From: Saccharum officinarum | Lineage: Eukaryota > Streptophyta > Magnoliopsida > Poales > Poaceae | Direction: 5' to 3' | DNA: 64,000 nucleotides | NCBI GenBank assembly: GCA_020631735.1 | Contig: CM036199.1 | Coordinates: 17,193,955-17,257,954, forward strand | Part shown: positions 34,691 through 44,752 of the stretch, one piece after another | How positions within the stretch are numbered: position 1 is the first letter of the stretch | How the letters are laid out: each line of letters opens with the position of its first letter | Translations under genes and position numbers: made by a program | The notes under the pieces: generated by a model | What the model was told of the DNA's origin: nothing | The model's database searches: none | What the model saw: the letters and a program-made list of their open reading frames with translations, nothing else

Positions 34691-35026
34691 TCTTGGCTTT
34701 GCCGCATGATCTTGTGCCTCCATACTTTCAGATTATGCCATCACGTGTGATCCTTGGGAATGATGACATAATGCACAGTTAGCTGCTAGGTTTCAAGGCT
34801 ATCTTTGAATTTAACGTTTCCCGATGCCAAATGATAGTTATGAGTATATAGGTCGTTCTTCTGTGCTTCTTCTTTGTGACTACTTAGACATACAGGAGAA
34901 TTTTATATATGCATTTCCCTATCCTGTTACAACATATTAGCTCTCACTTTTTTTTGAACATGTTACCTTTTGGATTATAACTCTTAGTTTGTGTGCTAAA
35001 GTCAAAAATAAATTATGCGTACCTCC
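34691..35026. other. Unassigned AT-rich sequence before the gypsy LTR
   Basis: No gene, repeat or signal recognised. The last five bases before the LTR (CCTCC) may be a TSD, but the partner is outside the window. Confidence 0.3.
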
Positions 35027-35171
35027 TGTTGACACTAAAAAATGTTCATTTTTTGAATTTGTCAAAATGTGAAACGTACTTCACCATTGTGTTCCTCTCA
35101 TCGAAATGGTCAAAAAACATATACGAAACATCTAATTTGAAGTCCGGATGAAGGAGTTATGCCCCTAGAAA

Positions 35172-35338
35172 TATGCTCCGTTGTCGGGACTTCTGACTAT
35201 CGGGACTTCCGACATAGGTCGGGACTTCTGACTGTCGGGACGTCTAACCCAAGTCAGAACTTTTGACTCATGTTGGGACTTCTGACATATGTCGGGACTT
35301 CCGACTGTTGAGACTTCCGACCCAAGTCGAGACTTCTG
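35172..35338 (+). repeat. GTCGGGACTTC tandem array in the gypsy U3
   Basis: About nine copies of GTCGGGACTTCCGAC-like units, with GTCGG and CCGAC able to pair. The array lies about 130 bp upstream of the TATATATA at 35466. Confidence 0.7.
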
Positions 35339-35465
35339 GCAGACCTAATAAAAAGGCCTGTTTGGATCTGGCCTTCTGGATTTCGATCCGAACTGTTCCA
35401 AACTCATGAAAAACTTAAAAAATAAGGCTTGTAGAGGTTTTCTACTAGGATAAGACCACCCCCTC

Positions 35466-35473
35466 TATATATA
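35466..35473 (+). promoter_or_regulatory. TATA box of the gypsy LTR
   Basis: TATATATA, preceded by a C-rich stretch, downstream of the U3 array. Confidence 0.5.
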
Positions 35474-35854
35474 TGAGAGTATCATGATCAATTGAGTTCC
35501 CATCTATCCAATCGTCAAAAACACAACATATCAACTACCCTTTGCCCTAATTCTCCTCTCTCAACCCCTCCTGCTATTCGGTGACGTCTCTCCATGAGAT
35601 TTATCGGCATCCTAGGAGGCCTTGCTGATCCTAGGAGATCCACCATGTGCTCCTCCTTGATGGATCCTTCGGGAGTGGTTCAGGAACCTTTTCAGCTGAG
35701 ATCGAGCTCCACATCGGCCCTATTAGTCTCTAGATTGGTTTAGCCGATTACGCTGCATTCTTGCTGCATTGCAGGTTGTGTGCAACCTCTTTGGGCGTCC
35801 AAGGCCCTTGTTGCTATGTTGGCTTGAGGTCATCTTCAATGTCAACGTACTTTC

Positions 35855-35872
35855 TAGCGACTCTGCTAGGGA
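35855..35872 (+). other. Probable primer binding site of the gypsy element
   Basis: TAGCGACTCTGCTAGGGA resembles TGGCGACTCTGCTGGGGA, found just after the LTR in Tat/RIRE2-like elements, with two substitutions. Confidence 0.55.
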
Positions 35873-35879
35873 ATGTTAG

Positions 35880-37974
35880 GCAAAAGATCAAGTTTTCCTC
35901 CAGCAACGTGGGAAGCGACGGTGAAGATACTAGGGATAGGACCCAGGCCCCTCATGAGGGCAACATCAATCATCCCATGAACATCAATGAGCTCCCTAAG
36001 GAATTGAAGCAACAAGTGGAGGCCAAGTTCAACATCGTTCTGAAGGCTTTTCTTTAGAGTTGCACTTAAGATCGGCGGGAAAAGTCACTCAATTCAGGGA
36101 GCTGGATTTCAGCGAGTTGATCACTTTTACATCTTCTGCACCCGCTGCACCTGAGGTAAGGATTTCTGAACCTAAGTATGATGATATTGTTGATCCTTAT
36201 CCTACGCATGACAATTATGCTACTATGATGGATGATCATAAAAAAGTAATAGATAATAATCTTTTGACTGCTATAAGCATGATCATGGCTCGATTTGATA
36301 AGCTAGAAGGGAAAACAACTGATGGCAATGCATCGGGTGTTGATTCTTTTTCTAAATAACCTAAATTTGGTATGCCTTTGAATTTTTATGACAATCAAGG
36401 TTTATATGCAGCAGCAAATAAAGGCAAATCGGTCTCTTCGGCGATTGAAGTCGATAAGACCGGTTTAGCCAGTAGTGCTCCAACTAATCAAGTGGTTGTC
36501 TATGGTCAAAATTTGGCTCGAAACACTCGAACCGATCAAAGACCAACAACAAGTCAAGCTTCAGCGGGGCAAAACATTCTCCCTAACCCGCCGAAGTCAC
36601 CAAGCCAGGTCCCCATACTTGATGATACACCTGCTGCACCAGTTGCTCCCTCTACCAATTTAAATGATACTTTGAATCGATTTAGGGAAGAATTGTCTAA
36701 ATCGCTTGAGGAAAGTTTAGGTGTACAAATCAAACCTAGTAGGACTACTTATCGCAAGCCATACCCTTCACACTTTGATTTCATGAAAGCACCTGATGGG
36801 TTAAAGGTACCTAATTTGAATAAATTTAGTGGTGATGATAGTAAATCTACCATGGAGCATATTAACATGTTTCTCGCGCAATTGGGTGAAGCTAGTGCTT
36901 ATGATTTTATGAAAGTTCACAATTTCCCATTGTCTCTTACTGGCATGGCTTTTGCATGGTTTACTTCATTACCAGCTTGTTCTATCAGTTCATGGCTGAA
37001 TTAGAAGAAAAGTTTTAGTCATTTTTATACCGCATCCATGAAACTAGATTATCTCATCTTGCATTGGTTCATCAAGGTCATGATGAGTCCATCCTTGATT
37101 TTGTTAAACGATTTAGAGAAATCAAGAACCGATGTTTTCATTTAATGATTTCTGAAAGAGATTTAACTGATTTATGCTTTGCTGGCTTATGTCCTAGTAT
37201 TAGGGATAAACTTGAATATCATGAGTTTGTGAATGTTAATCAATTATTGCAAAGGGCCATTTTAGCTGAATCGCGCCTTAAAGAATCTCGTGATGCCTAT
37301 AAGTCTAATCGTCATGATGTGCATATTGTTGATGATCATTCTGATTGTTCTGATGATGAGAATAGAGAAGTTTGTCTTGCTAAAATTAAGTGGCCAACAG
37401 AGAATAAGTTGGTTACTTTGTCCATCTCTCAAACCGATTCATAAGAATCAGGGTGAAGATATGAAGTTTACTTTTGATTTCTCTAAATGTGACCGAATAT
37501 TTGATGAATTGTTGAAATTCAGTTATATTAGAATTAGTTATACATTGCCTTCAGCTGATGAGTTAAAGAGATGAGCTTATTGTAAATATCATAATTCTTT
37601 TTCTCATGTCACTAATGATTGCAATGTTTTCCGTCGGCAGGTCCAATCGGCCCTTAATGAGGGACGATTGAGTCTTTCTGATATGCAAGTTGACAAGGTC
37701 CCTTTTTCAATGCATACAATTGAAAGTAGGATCACCTGCTGTTTTGATTCGTCCAAAGCAAGCTGATAAAGCTCAAGGCAAGAATGTGATTATCGGCGAA
37801 CCACGTGTAGCACTGAATGTCCAAGTGAATTCGAGGGACAAAGTGGTTCTTGAGAAGGATGATGAAGGCAAGAATAAGTTGAAGATCACCACTAGATCAA
37901 CACAATATTTAAGAAGGCAACAGTGGTACCAAACAGCGGCGGCACAGCAGAGACCGGCTAGGCCGACTCCACCA
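35880..37974 (+). pseudogene. Gypsy gag, broken (copy 1)
   Basis: Frames at 35880-36057, 36060-36359, 36372-37004, 37064-37444 and 37618-37974 form one interrupted gag. The retrotransposon gag core is seen as HINMFLAQLGEASAYDFMKV, then SLTGMAFAWFTSLP, then HQGHDESILDFVKRFREI, then DLCFAGLCPSIRDKL. Further on, HVTNDCNVFRRQVQSALNEG is typical of Tat-like gag. In-frame stops at 36057, 36357 and 37442 are shared with copy 2. The breaks near 37001 and 37730 are one-base homopolymer differences from copy 2. Gag would form particles. It is cut at 37979 by a solo LTR. Confidence 0.8.
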
Positions 37975-37979
37975 GTCGG
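37975..37979. repeat. TSD GTCGG, left copy
   Basis: Precedes TGAAAGGTCC; repeated at 40394-40398. Confidence 0.85.
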
Positions 37980-38859
37980 TGAAAGGTCCTTGTTTAGTTT
38001 TGGTAATTGAGTGACAACCTTAGGTGGACTAATTGTGTTTAATGTGAGACACACAAGAGATTAGTCCACAGGTAATTGTGTCATGAAGGAGCTTGTTGCA
38101 TATGAGATATGACATAGAGTCATGTGACCAAGGTGGAGAAGATCGAGATGAGGCTTGGCTCGATGGACCTGTTGCAAGTGTGAAGGGCAAGTCGGAGGCT
38201 TTGAAGCGAGGACCACGTGTGACGATGAAGCTTGGGCAAGACTTGGCGCCGATGGACCGAGGCAACGGTGAAGAGCAAGTGAGGTCAAGATCGATGAACC
38301 AATACGGTCACATGATGATATAAAGTGGATCATATCATTTGGTGATTGGTTGGTGTATGTGTTGCATCAACGTCAGAGGAGTTGGAATGGAATGCGCAAG
38401 GCAAAGGTATAACCATAAGGCATTTTCATTTCATTGGTCATAGGTGTGTAGAGAAGTTGATGACTGGGTTTAGGGTAGATGGCCGTACTTTCAAGAGGGG
38501 CAAACTTGTTTTACATATCGGTCATCTAGTGCCACTTGAGCGATCTAACTTTGCATACATGTTAGGATCGAGTGACGAGGAAAGTTGAGTGCCTAACTCC
38601 TTCGAGAAAATGATTGTGAAAATGCTGACACACATGCACAAGGTGGTGAACATTTGTTGGTGTTGGCACATTTGCGAAGGCGTTGGAGTTTGAGCGGTTG
38701 AGAGGGTTTTGGGGTCCTCTCTCCCTCCCACCAAGCTTGCGAGGCAGGATTTAAGCATTTTCGAGGAATAGAAATGATCAATTTCCTTTACGCCGAAGGT
38801 TGGAAGAAGTGGCAAAGTTGGTGGAACAAGTTTACACTGAGAAAGACGTGATAGAAGCA

Positions 38860-39265
38860 CACGACACACGCGACAGACGTGGCTGTGCAGCATCTGTCAC
38901 CTAACCCTAGTGGCGTGGCGTGAGACTATGTGGAGTGGCATGACAGACACGCGGGCGTTCGCGCGACAGACACTGATGTCAGCGTCTGTTGGTCTCCCAC
39001 TGAGAAGGCGAGCGGCTTAGCTCTATGACAGACGTAGGACGACGTCTGTCGGCCTCCCGTCAGACACATCTGTCGGCCTGGAGCGTGGTTTGGAAGTCTC
39101 TGTGCCGCGTCTGTCGCAGCGATAGACGTTGGTGGCTTAGGCATGGGACGCGTCTGTCGCTGGGGAGTCGAACATTGGAATGTTGAGCGGGCTGAACACG
39201 TGGCGTCGCACGGAGCGACGGACGCTGGGGCAGCGTCTGTCGGGTAGGCAACAGACGCATCTATC
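38860..39265 (+). repeat. U3 palindrome array (GACAGACG / CGTCTGTC), copy 1
   Basis: About a dozen units in both directions ending about 55 bp upstream of the TATA box at 39319. More decayed than 11400-11850. Confidence 0.7.
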
Positions 39266-39318
39266 GCCCTTGAAATCCGCCTAGTGAGGTTTCCAACGGC
39301 TCTATTCATTTGTGGGCT

Positions 39319-39326
39319 TATAAATA
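39319..39326 (+). promoter_or_regulatory. TATA box of the solo LTR (copy 1)
   Basis: TATAAATA. Confidence 0.6.
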
Positions 39327-40393
39327 CGAGTGGTGACCGCCTTGGCAGGTGTTGAGAACCCTTGGGACTTAGTGTCCATGCTTTGGAGTGCTTGGAGAAC
39401 CTCTAACTCACTTGGGCTTGCAAGAGTGCAAATCGATTGCGGGTGAGTTGATTCTAGTGCATTGCTTTGAGAGATTGCATCGAGTGGCACTAGATGATCG
39501 TGTTGCAAGCCGATAGTGCTTGTTACTCTTGGATGTTTGCCACCTCCTAGATGGCTTGGTGGATTGTGGCTCCGTCGAAGCTCGCAAGGAGATTGTGTGC
39601 GAGGCTCCGGAGAAGCTCTGTGAGGGGGATTGTCTCACCCCGCAGGGATCACGAAGAGCAACTCTAGTTGAGCGTGTCATGAGCTACCACACTTGATGGT
39701 GGGTTCTTGCAGTGCCTTTTGAGGCTCGGTGTGTGATACCGATTAGCCACCGAACCATGAAGTTTGGTCGACACAACGGGGACGTAGCTTTGTGGCAACC
39801 AAGTGACATCGGGAGAAAAATCCACCGTGTCAACATTGTTCTTCATCTTCTCGGTGTTTGCCTTCATGCAACACAAGCTTGTATTTACTTTCATATATAC
39901 TTGTGCCTTGTGTAGTTGCTCTAGTAACTAGTTTGCTTGTGTAGCTTGCTAGTTGTCTTCTTGCTTGTGTAGCTAGAAGCTCCCTTTGTGTGGCTAATTT
40001 GGTTTGTATAACCTTGTTAGTCACATTGCTTAGTTTGTGTAGCTAAGTAATTTCGCTCTCTAATTTAGCATTGGTTGCCTTGTTATTGAGCATTGCTAGT
40101 GAGCTTAGGAGATTTATGCTTTTGCTTCACTAGTTGTGTAGGAGCTCCCTCGGTTAGCAAAGTACTAGTGCATAGTCTGTGTGACTTTGCTCTAGAATTG
40201 ATTAGGTGACCTCTTGCTAAGCTTAGCACCTTAGTTGCTTAATTAGTCTTTGCAAGGTGCTAGAGAACTTATATAGAGGAGTGTAGTCTTGACTAGACCA
40301 TAAGTTTAATTCCGTATTTGTTTCGGTTAGCCAATGCGTTTAAGTTTTAGAAGGACTGTTCACCCCCCTCTAATCTGCCATCTCGACCCTTTA

Positions 40394-40398
40394 GTCGG
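40394..40398. repeat. TSD GTCGG, right copy
   Basis: Matches 37975-37979. Confidence 0.85.
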
Positions 40399-41871
40399 CC
40401 AAGCCGACTCTAGCATAGGCCAGGCCCAGTCGGCTAAGCCGACTAGCCCAGTTGGCTTAGCCGACTCACCCCTCTAGCAGCCAAGTCGGCTGAGCTGATT
40501 GCCCCGGTCGGCTTAGCTGACTCCCTAGTTCCAGCACCTCCTGTCCCTCTAGTATTCAAGTTTTGCACAATTTGTTCCACGCAGGCTGGGAGATTGGTAC
40601 TTGGAAGACAAATGAGAAGAAGAACCAAGGGAGCTTGTGGTGAGGCCACCATGCACTTTTGATAGGCTCATGGCCAAGTATAAGCAAGATAAGCTGATTC
40701 CTAGAATCGACCGTTAAAAAAAAGAGAATCTACTCCGCCCAAGCGAGAAGATGATAAGATTAAGCAATTGGCGTGATGCAACCAGCAGCTCTAGTTTCGA
40801 GAGTTGCTCCTCGTGTATCTCGTTGGGGACCCCCGATTCCACCTTCAGTCAAGCCGCAATGGGGTCCTATAGAGTTTGGTGCTGTATCCTTCGGTAGCGC
40901 CTATGCAAGGCCAACATGGGTTGGGAGAGCTTGCTAGTCCAGTCCCAAGGCCTTCCGTCTCTTTAGCCGATTGAACAATGGTCAATCAAGCTCTAGCGGT
41001 GTAAATCAAGCTAGATGATTCCTTCTAAGGCTCTAACTTTGCAAAGTCAAGAAAGTACCAATGCAGCAAATCTATGTGCCTAAGAAGGTTGAGCTCCTGT
41101 TCTTCCTCTGCCAAGAGCTAGGCCTCAATCGGTTATCACAATCGACTCATGAAGCTCCTGTCACTAATCATGATGGCTGACTATAATTGAAGAAGCTCTA
41201 GCACAAAGGCAAGGTGAAGCTCCTAAAGAAGTTGCTGAGATGAGAAGAAGGAACGCGTCAAGAGATTCCAAGTACCACCAACCTGTGTTGTCCTCACGGG
41301 TTGAATAAAACTCAACGACGTAAGTTGCAGCGCGCTCCGGCATAAGTAACTGAAGCGGGAGATGCTTGCCAAGATGGAGGGTGAAGTCCTAAAGCCCCGA
41401 GCACATAAAAAAACCCTCCAGAGGATGGAAAACGCCTCCACTGGTGCTGGCCAGTTGGCTAAGCCGACTGCCACCCCCGCTGCTGCTATGGAGAGCTAAA
41501 GTTAGCTAAGCCGACTGGCTGGCCCCTATTGCTCTGGAAGCCCCTAGAATCGGCCAAGCTGACTCCAGAGTCGGCTGAAGCCGACTCCCACTGCCCGGTG
41601 GCCTCTGAGGTGTCCTCCGATGATTTTGCTTCCACCATTGCTGCTATGGTTGGCATGGAGGTTCCTAAGGTTCCCGATGAGGATATGGTTGACTATGAAG
41701 CCACCCCAGAAAGAGAAGGAAATCAATGTGATGTTTTATCTACCGATTACTATATCGTCAGGATGACTCAGCCACAGCGGTTTGTTTAAATTTCCCAATA
41801 CCAAGATATACATTCAAGAAACCAGAACATCATGTCAATCATCTCAAGCCTTTGCATGTGAAGGGCCATAT
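40399..41871 (+). pseudogene. Gypsy gag C-terminus and start of the protease region (copy 1, error-rich)
   Basis: Continuation of gag after the solo LTR. It carries repeated TCGGCTAAGCCGA palindromes (40394-40530 and 41455-41590) and a linker encoding SAKPT/SADS-like repeats. It parallels 59409-60892 but has dozens of one-base indels, so only short frames survive, and it ends at the gap. The indels look like contig-end errors rather than biological decay, because copy 2 keeps frames of 82, 114 and 256 codons here. Confidence 0.7.
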
Positions 41872-41971
41872 NNNNNNNNNNNNNNNNNNNNNNNNNNNNN
41901 NNNNNNNNNNNNNNNNNNNNNNNNNNNNNNNNNNNNNNNNNNNNNNNNNNNNNNNNNNNNNNNNNNNNNNN
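41872..41971. other. Assembly gap, 100 N
   Basis: Exactly 100 N, the usual placeholder for a scaffold gap of unknown size. Sequence on its right matches 22969 onward; sequence on its left matches up to 60892. Confidence 0.99.
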
Positions 41972-42272
41972 GCGGTAGTGAATGGGGATAACATGCATGA
42001 GGAGGCAGGTGATTAATGTTTATTGCTACCAGAGTCTGCCAAGAAATGGTCATGCTCTATAATCCTTAGACCAGGGCATGAGTATCATGTTGAAACCCCT
42101 GCCAAAAAGGAACTCATGCAATAGGATATGGTCTCGCTCTTCTTCGTGTAGCAAATTGTATAACGGAGTCTGCGTGGAAAATGCAACATGGATTGGGCTA
42201 GTCCTATAGCCAAATTGCGTTTCAAAGGGCAACATAGGTATCTTATGAATGGATTTCCTGTGCTAGGACCAA
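41972..42272 (-). pseudogene. Possible DUF4283-like fragment (copy 2)
   Basis: Same sequence as 22969-23271 with one-base indels. Confidence 0.3.
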
Positions 42273-42290
42273 GAGCATCTCCAGTAGTTC

Positions 42291-42295
42291 CCCAG
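42291..42295. repeat. TSD CCCAG, left (copy 2)
   Basis: Pairs with 52400-52404. Confidence 0.9.
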
Positions 42296-43369
42296 TGAAG
42301 GGTCGAGATGGCGGACTAGAGGGGGGTGAATAGTCCTTTCTAAAACTTAAACGCGTAGGCTAACCAAAACAAATGCGGAAATAAACTTATCGGTCTAGCC
42401 AAGACTACACCCCCTATCTAAGTTCTCTAGCACCTTTGCAAAGATGCCTAATTAAGCAACTATGGTGCTAAGCTTACCAAGAGCTCACCTAATCAATTTT
42501 AGAGCAAGGTCACACAAACCTATGCACTACTACTTTGCCAAACGAGGGAGCTCCTACACAACTAGTGAAGCAAAAGCACAAAGCTTAAGCTCGCTAGCAA
42601 AGCTCAATAACAAGGCAACTAATGCCAAATTAGAGAGCGCAAAAAACTTAGCTACACAAACTAAGCAATGTGACTAACAAGGTTACACAAACCAAATAGT
42701 CACGCAAAGGGAAGCTTTCTAGCTACACAAGCAAGAAGGACAACTAGCAAGCTACACAGCAAACTAGTTAAGAGCAACTACACAAGCACAAGTATATATG
42801 AAAGTAAATACAAGCTTGTGTTGTACGAAAGCAAACCACGAGAAGAGTAGACAATGTTGACACGGTGATTTTCTCCCGAGGTTCACGGTTGCCTCCAAGC
42901 TACGTCCCCGTTGTGTCGACCAACACTTCGTCGTGGTTCGGCGCTAATCGGTCACACACCGAGCCTCTCAAAAAGGCACCGCAAGAACCTACCATAAAGT
43001 GTGGTAGCCTCAATGACACGCTCAACTAGAGTTGCTCTTCCGATCCCCGAGCCCGGGGTGAGCACAATCCCCTCAACAAAGCTTCTCCGGAGCCTCGCAC
43101 AATTTCTTGCGAGCTTCGACGGAGCCACAAGCCACCAGCCGTCTAGGAGGTGGCAACCTCCAAAGTAACAAGCACCACCGGCTTGCACCACGATCACCTA
43201 GTGCCCACTCGAATGCAATCTCACAAAGCACTCGCACTAGAAATCGCTCTCTCACTCGATCCGATGAACACTATCAAGCATGAGTGAGTTAGAGGGCTTC
43301 CAAGCACTACCACATAAGCCACCAAGGCCAAAGTGTGCTCAGCTCGTGGCCACAACCGGCCAAGGCCTC

Positions 43370-43377
43370 TATTTATA
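43370..43377 (-). promoter_or_regulatory. TATA box in the 3' LTR (copy 2)
   Basis: TATAAATA on the minus strand. Confidence 0.6.
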
Positions 43378-43429
43378 ACCCCTCGGTCAAAATAGAGCCG
43401 TTACCCCACTTGACCGTTTTTCCGCGGGA

Positions 43430-43917
43430 GCACCGGACGCGCCGGTCGTAACAGACCGACGCGCTAACCGCGTCCGGTGCCCTAGCGATTTCAAACTCGT
43501 CGTTAGAACCTCCAACGGTCACTGCGCGCCAACGGTCAAACGACACACCGGACGCGCTGTTGCGAACCACCGGACGCACCGGTGCGCACAGTTCCCGCGC
43601 GCGCGAAGCAACCACCGGACGCGCTCCTCGCCACCACCGGACGCCACAGTACCCGCGTCCGGTGCGAGTCCAGTAAGCTCCCTGGACCACCGGACGCGTC
43701 CGATGGTGTGTCACCGGACGCGCACCGCGTCCGAAGACTACGTGACTCGCTGTTCGCCAGACCGGACGCGCCGGTCCCTTGGGTCACCGGACGCGCCGGT
43801 GCCAAACCCTAGCTCGCGCGCCTGACGCCCACGCTGCACTGACCGGACGCGCCGGTCCACCGTGACCGCGTCCGGTGCAGCGTCCGGTGCAGCGTCCGGT
43901 GCAGCGTCCGGTCACCT
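43430..43917 (-). repeat. U3 palindrome array, 3' LTR (copy 2)
   Basis: Same ACCGGACGCG array as 24416-24912, three-unit variant. Confidence 0.8.
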
Positions 43918-44738
43918 CTGTGACCGCGTTCTCCTCCGTTTCTTTTCCAACTTTCGGCGCAATAGAAAATAGGCATTTCACTTCCCCGAAATCGCCTGAA
44001 TCCCGCGCTCGCACGTTTGGCGGGAGAGAGAGTGGAACCCAAACCCCTCTCTATCCGCAAACCACAGCGCGACCAATGCCACCTTTGCAAATGTGCCAAC
44101 ACCATCAAGTGTACATCTCCATGTGCTTGTGTGTTAGCTTTTTCTCAATCATTTTCAAAGGAGTTAGGCACTCAACTTGCCTCGCCACTCGATCCTAACA
44201 CGTATGCAAAGTTAGATCGCTCAAGTGGCACTAGATGACCGATATGCAAACAAGTTTGCCCCTCTTAATAGTACGGCCATCTATCCTAAACCCGGTCATC
44301 AGCTTCTCTACACACCTATGACCGGTGAAATGGAAATGCCCTAGGTTATACCTTTGCCTTGCGCATTCCACTCCATCTCCTCTGATGTTGATGCAACACA
44401 TGCACCAACCAATCACCAAATGATATGATCCACTTCATATCATCACGTGACCGTATTGGTTCATCGATCTTGACCTCACTTGCTCTTCACCGTTGCCTTG
44501 GTCCTTCGGCGCCAAGCCATCACACAACTTGCCCTTCACCCTAGCAACCGGTCCATCAAGCCAAGCCTCATCTTGATCTTCTCCACCTTGGTCACATGAC
44601 TCCATGTCATGTCTCATATGCAATGAGCTCCTTCATGACACCATCACATGTGGACTAATCTCCTGTGTATCTCACATAACCACATATTAGTCCACCTAAG
44701 TTGTCACTCAATTACCAAAACCAAACAAGGACCTTTCA

Positions 44739-44752
44739 ATCTCCCCCTTTTT
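44739..44752 (-). other. Polypurine tract (copy 2)
   Basis: The minus strand is AAAAAGGGGGAGAT, before the LTR. Confidence 0.85.

Larger units (their letters stand above)
35027..35847 (+). repeat. 5' LTR of the gypsy element (copy 1)
   Basis: Starts TGTTGACACTAA and ends ATGTCAACG, imperfect inverted termini. A CTATATATAT promoter motif lies at 35465-35474. The end is placed by the following primer-like sequence, so it is uncertain by a few bases. Confidence 0.62.
37980..40393 (+). mobile_element. SIRE-like solo LTR in the gypsy gag (copy 1)
   Basis: 2414 bp from TGAAAGGTCCTTG to CGACCCTTTA, TSD GTCGG on both sides, with no primer site or internal domain. The terminal TTTA replaces the family's TTCA. 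It belongs to the same LTR family as 23295-25733, and its array unit is of the CAGACGC/GCGTCTG type as in 1473-12973. Confidence 0.85.
22969..41871. repeat. First copy of the 18.9-kb near-identical block
   Basis: Nearly identical in order and sequence to 41972-60892. It ends at the first N of the gap. See findings for why this is probably an unmerged contig overlap. Confidence 0.93.
42296..44738 (-). repeat. 3' LTR (copy 2)
   Basis: Matches 23295-25733. One-base indels are dense before about 43500, near the gap, and sparse afterwards. Confidence 0.9.

Noticed and set aside
41782..42053. Frames spanning the N run
   Set aside because: They translate unknown bases and have no meaning.
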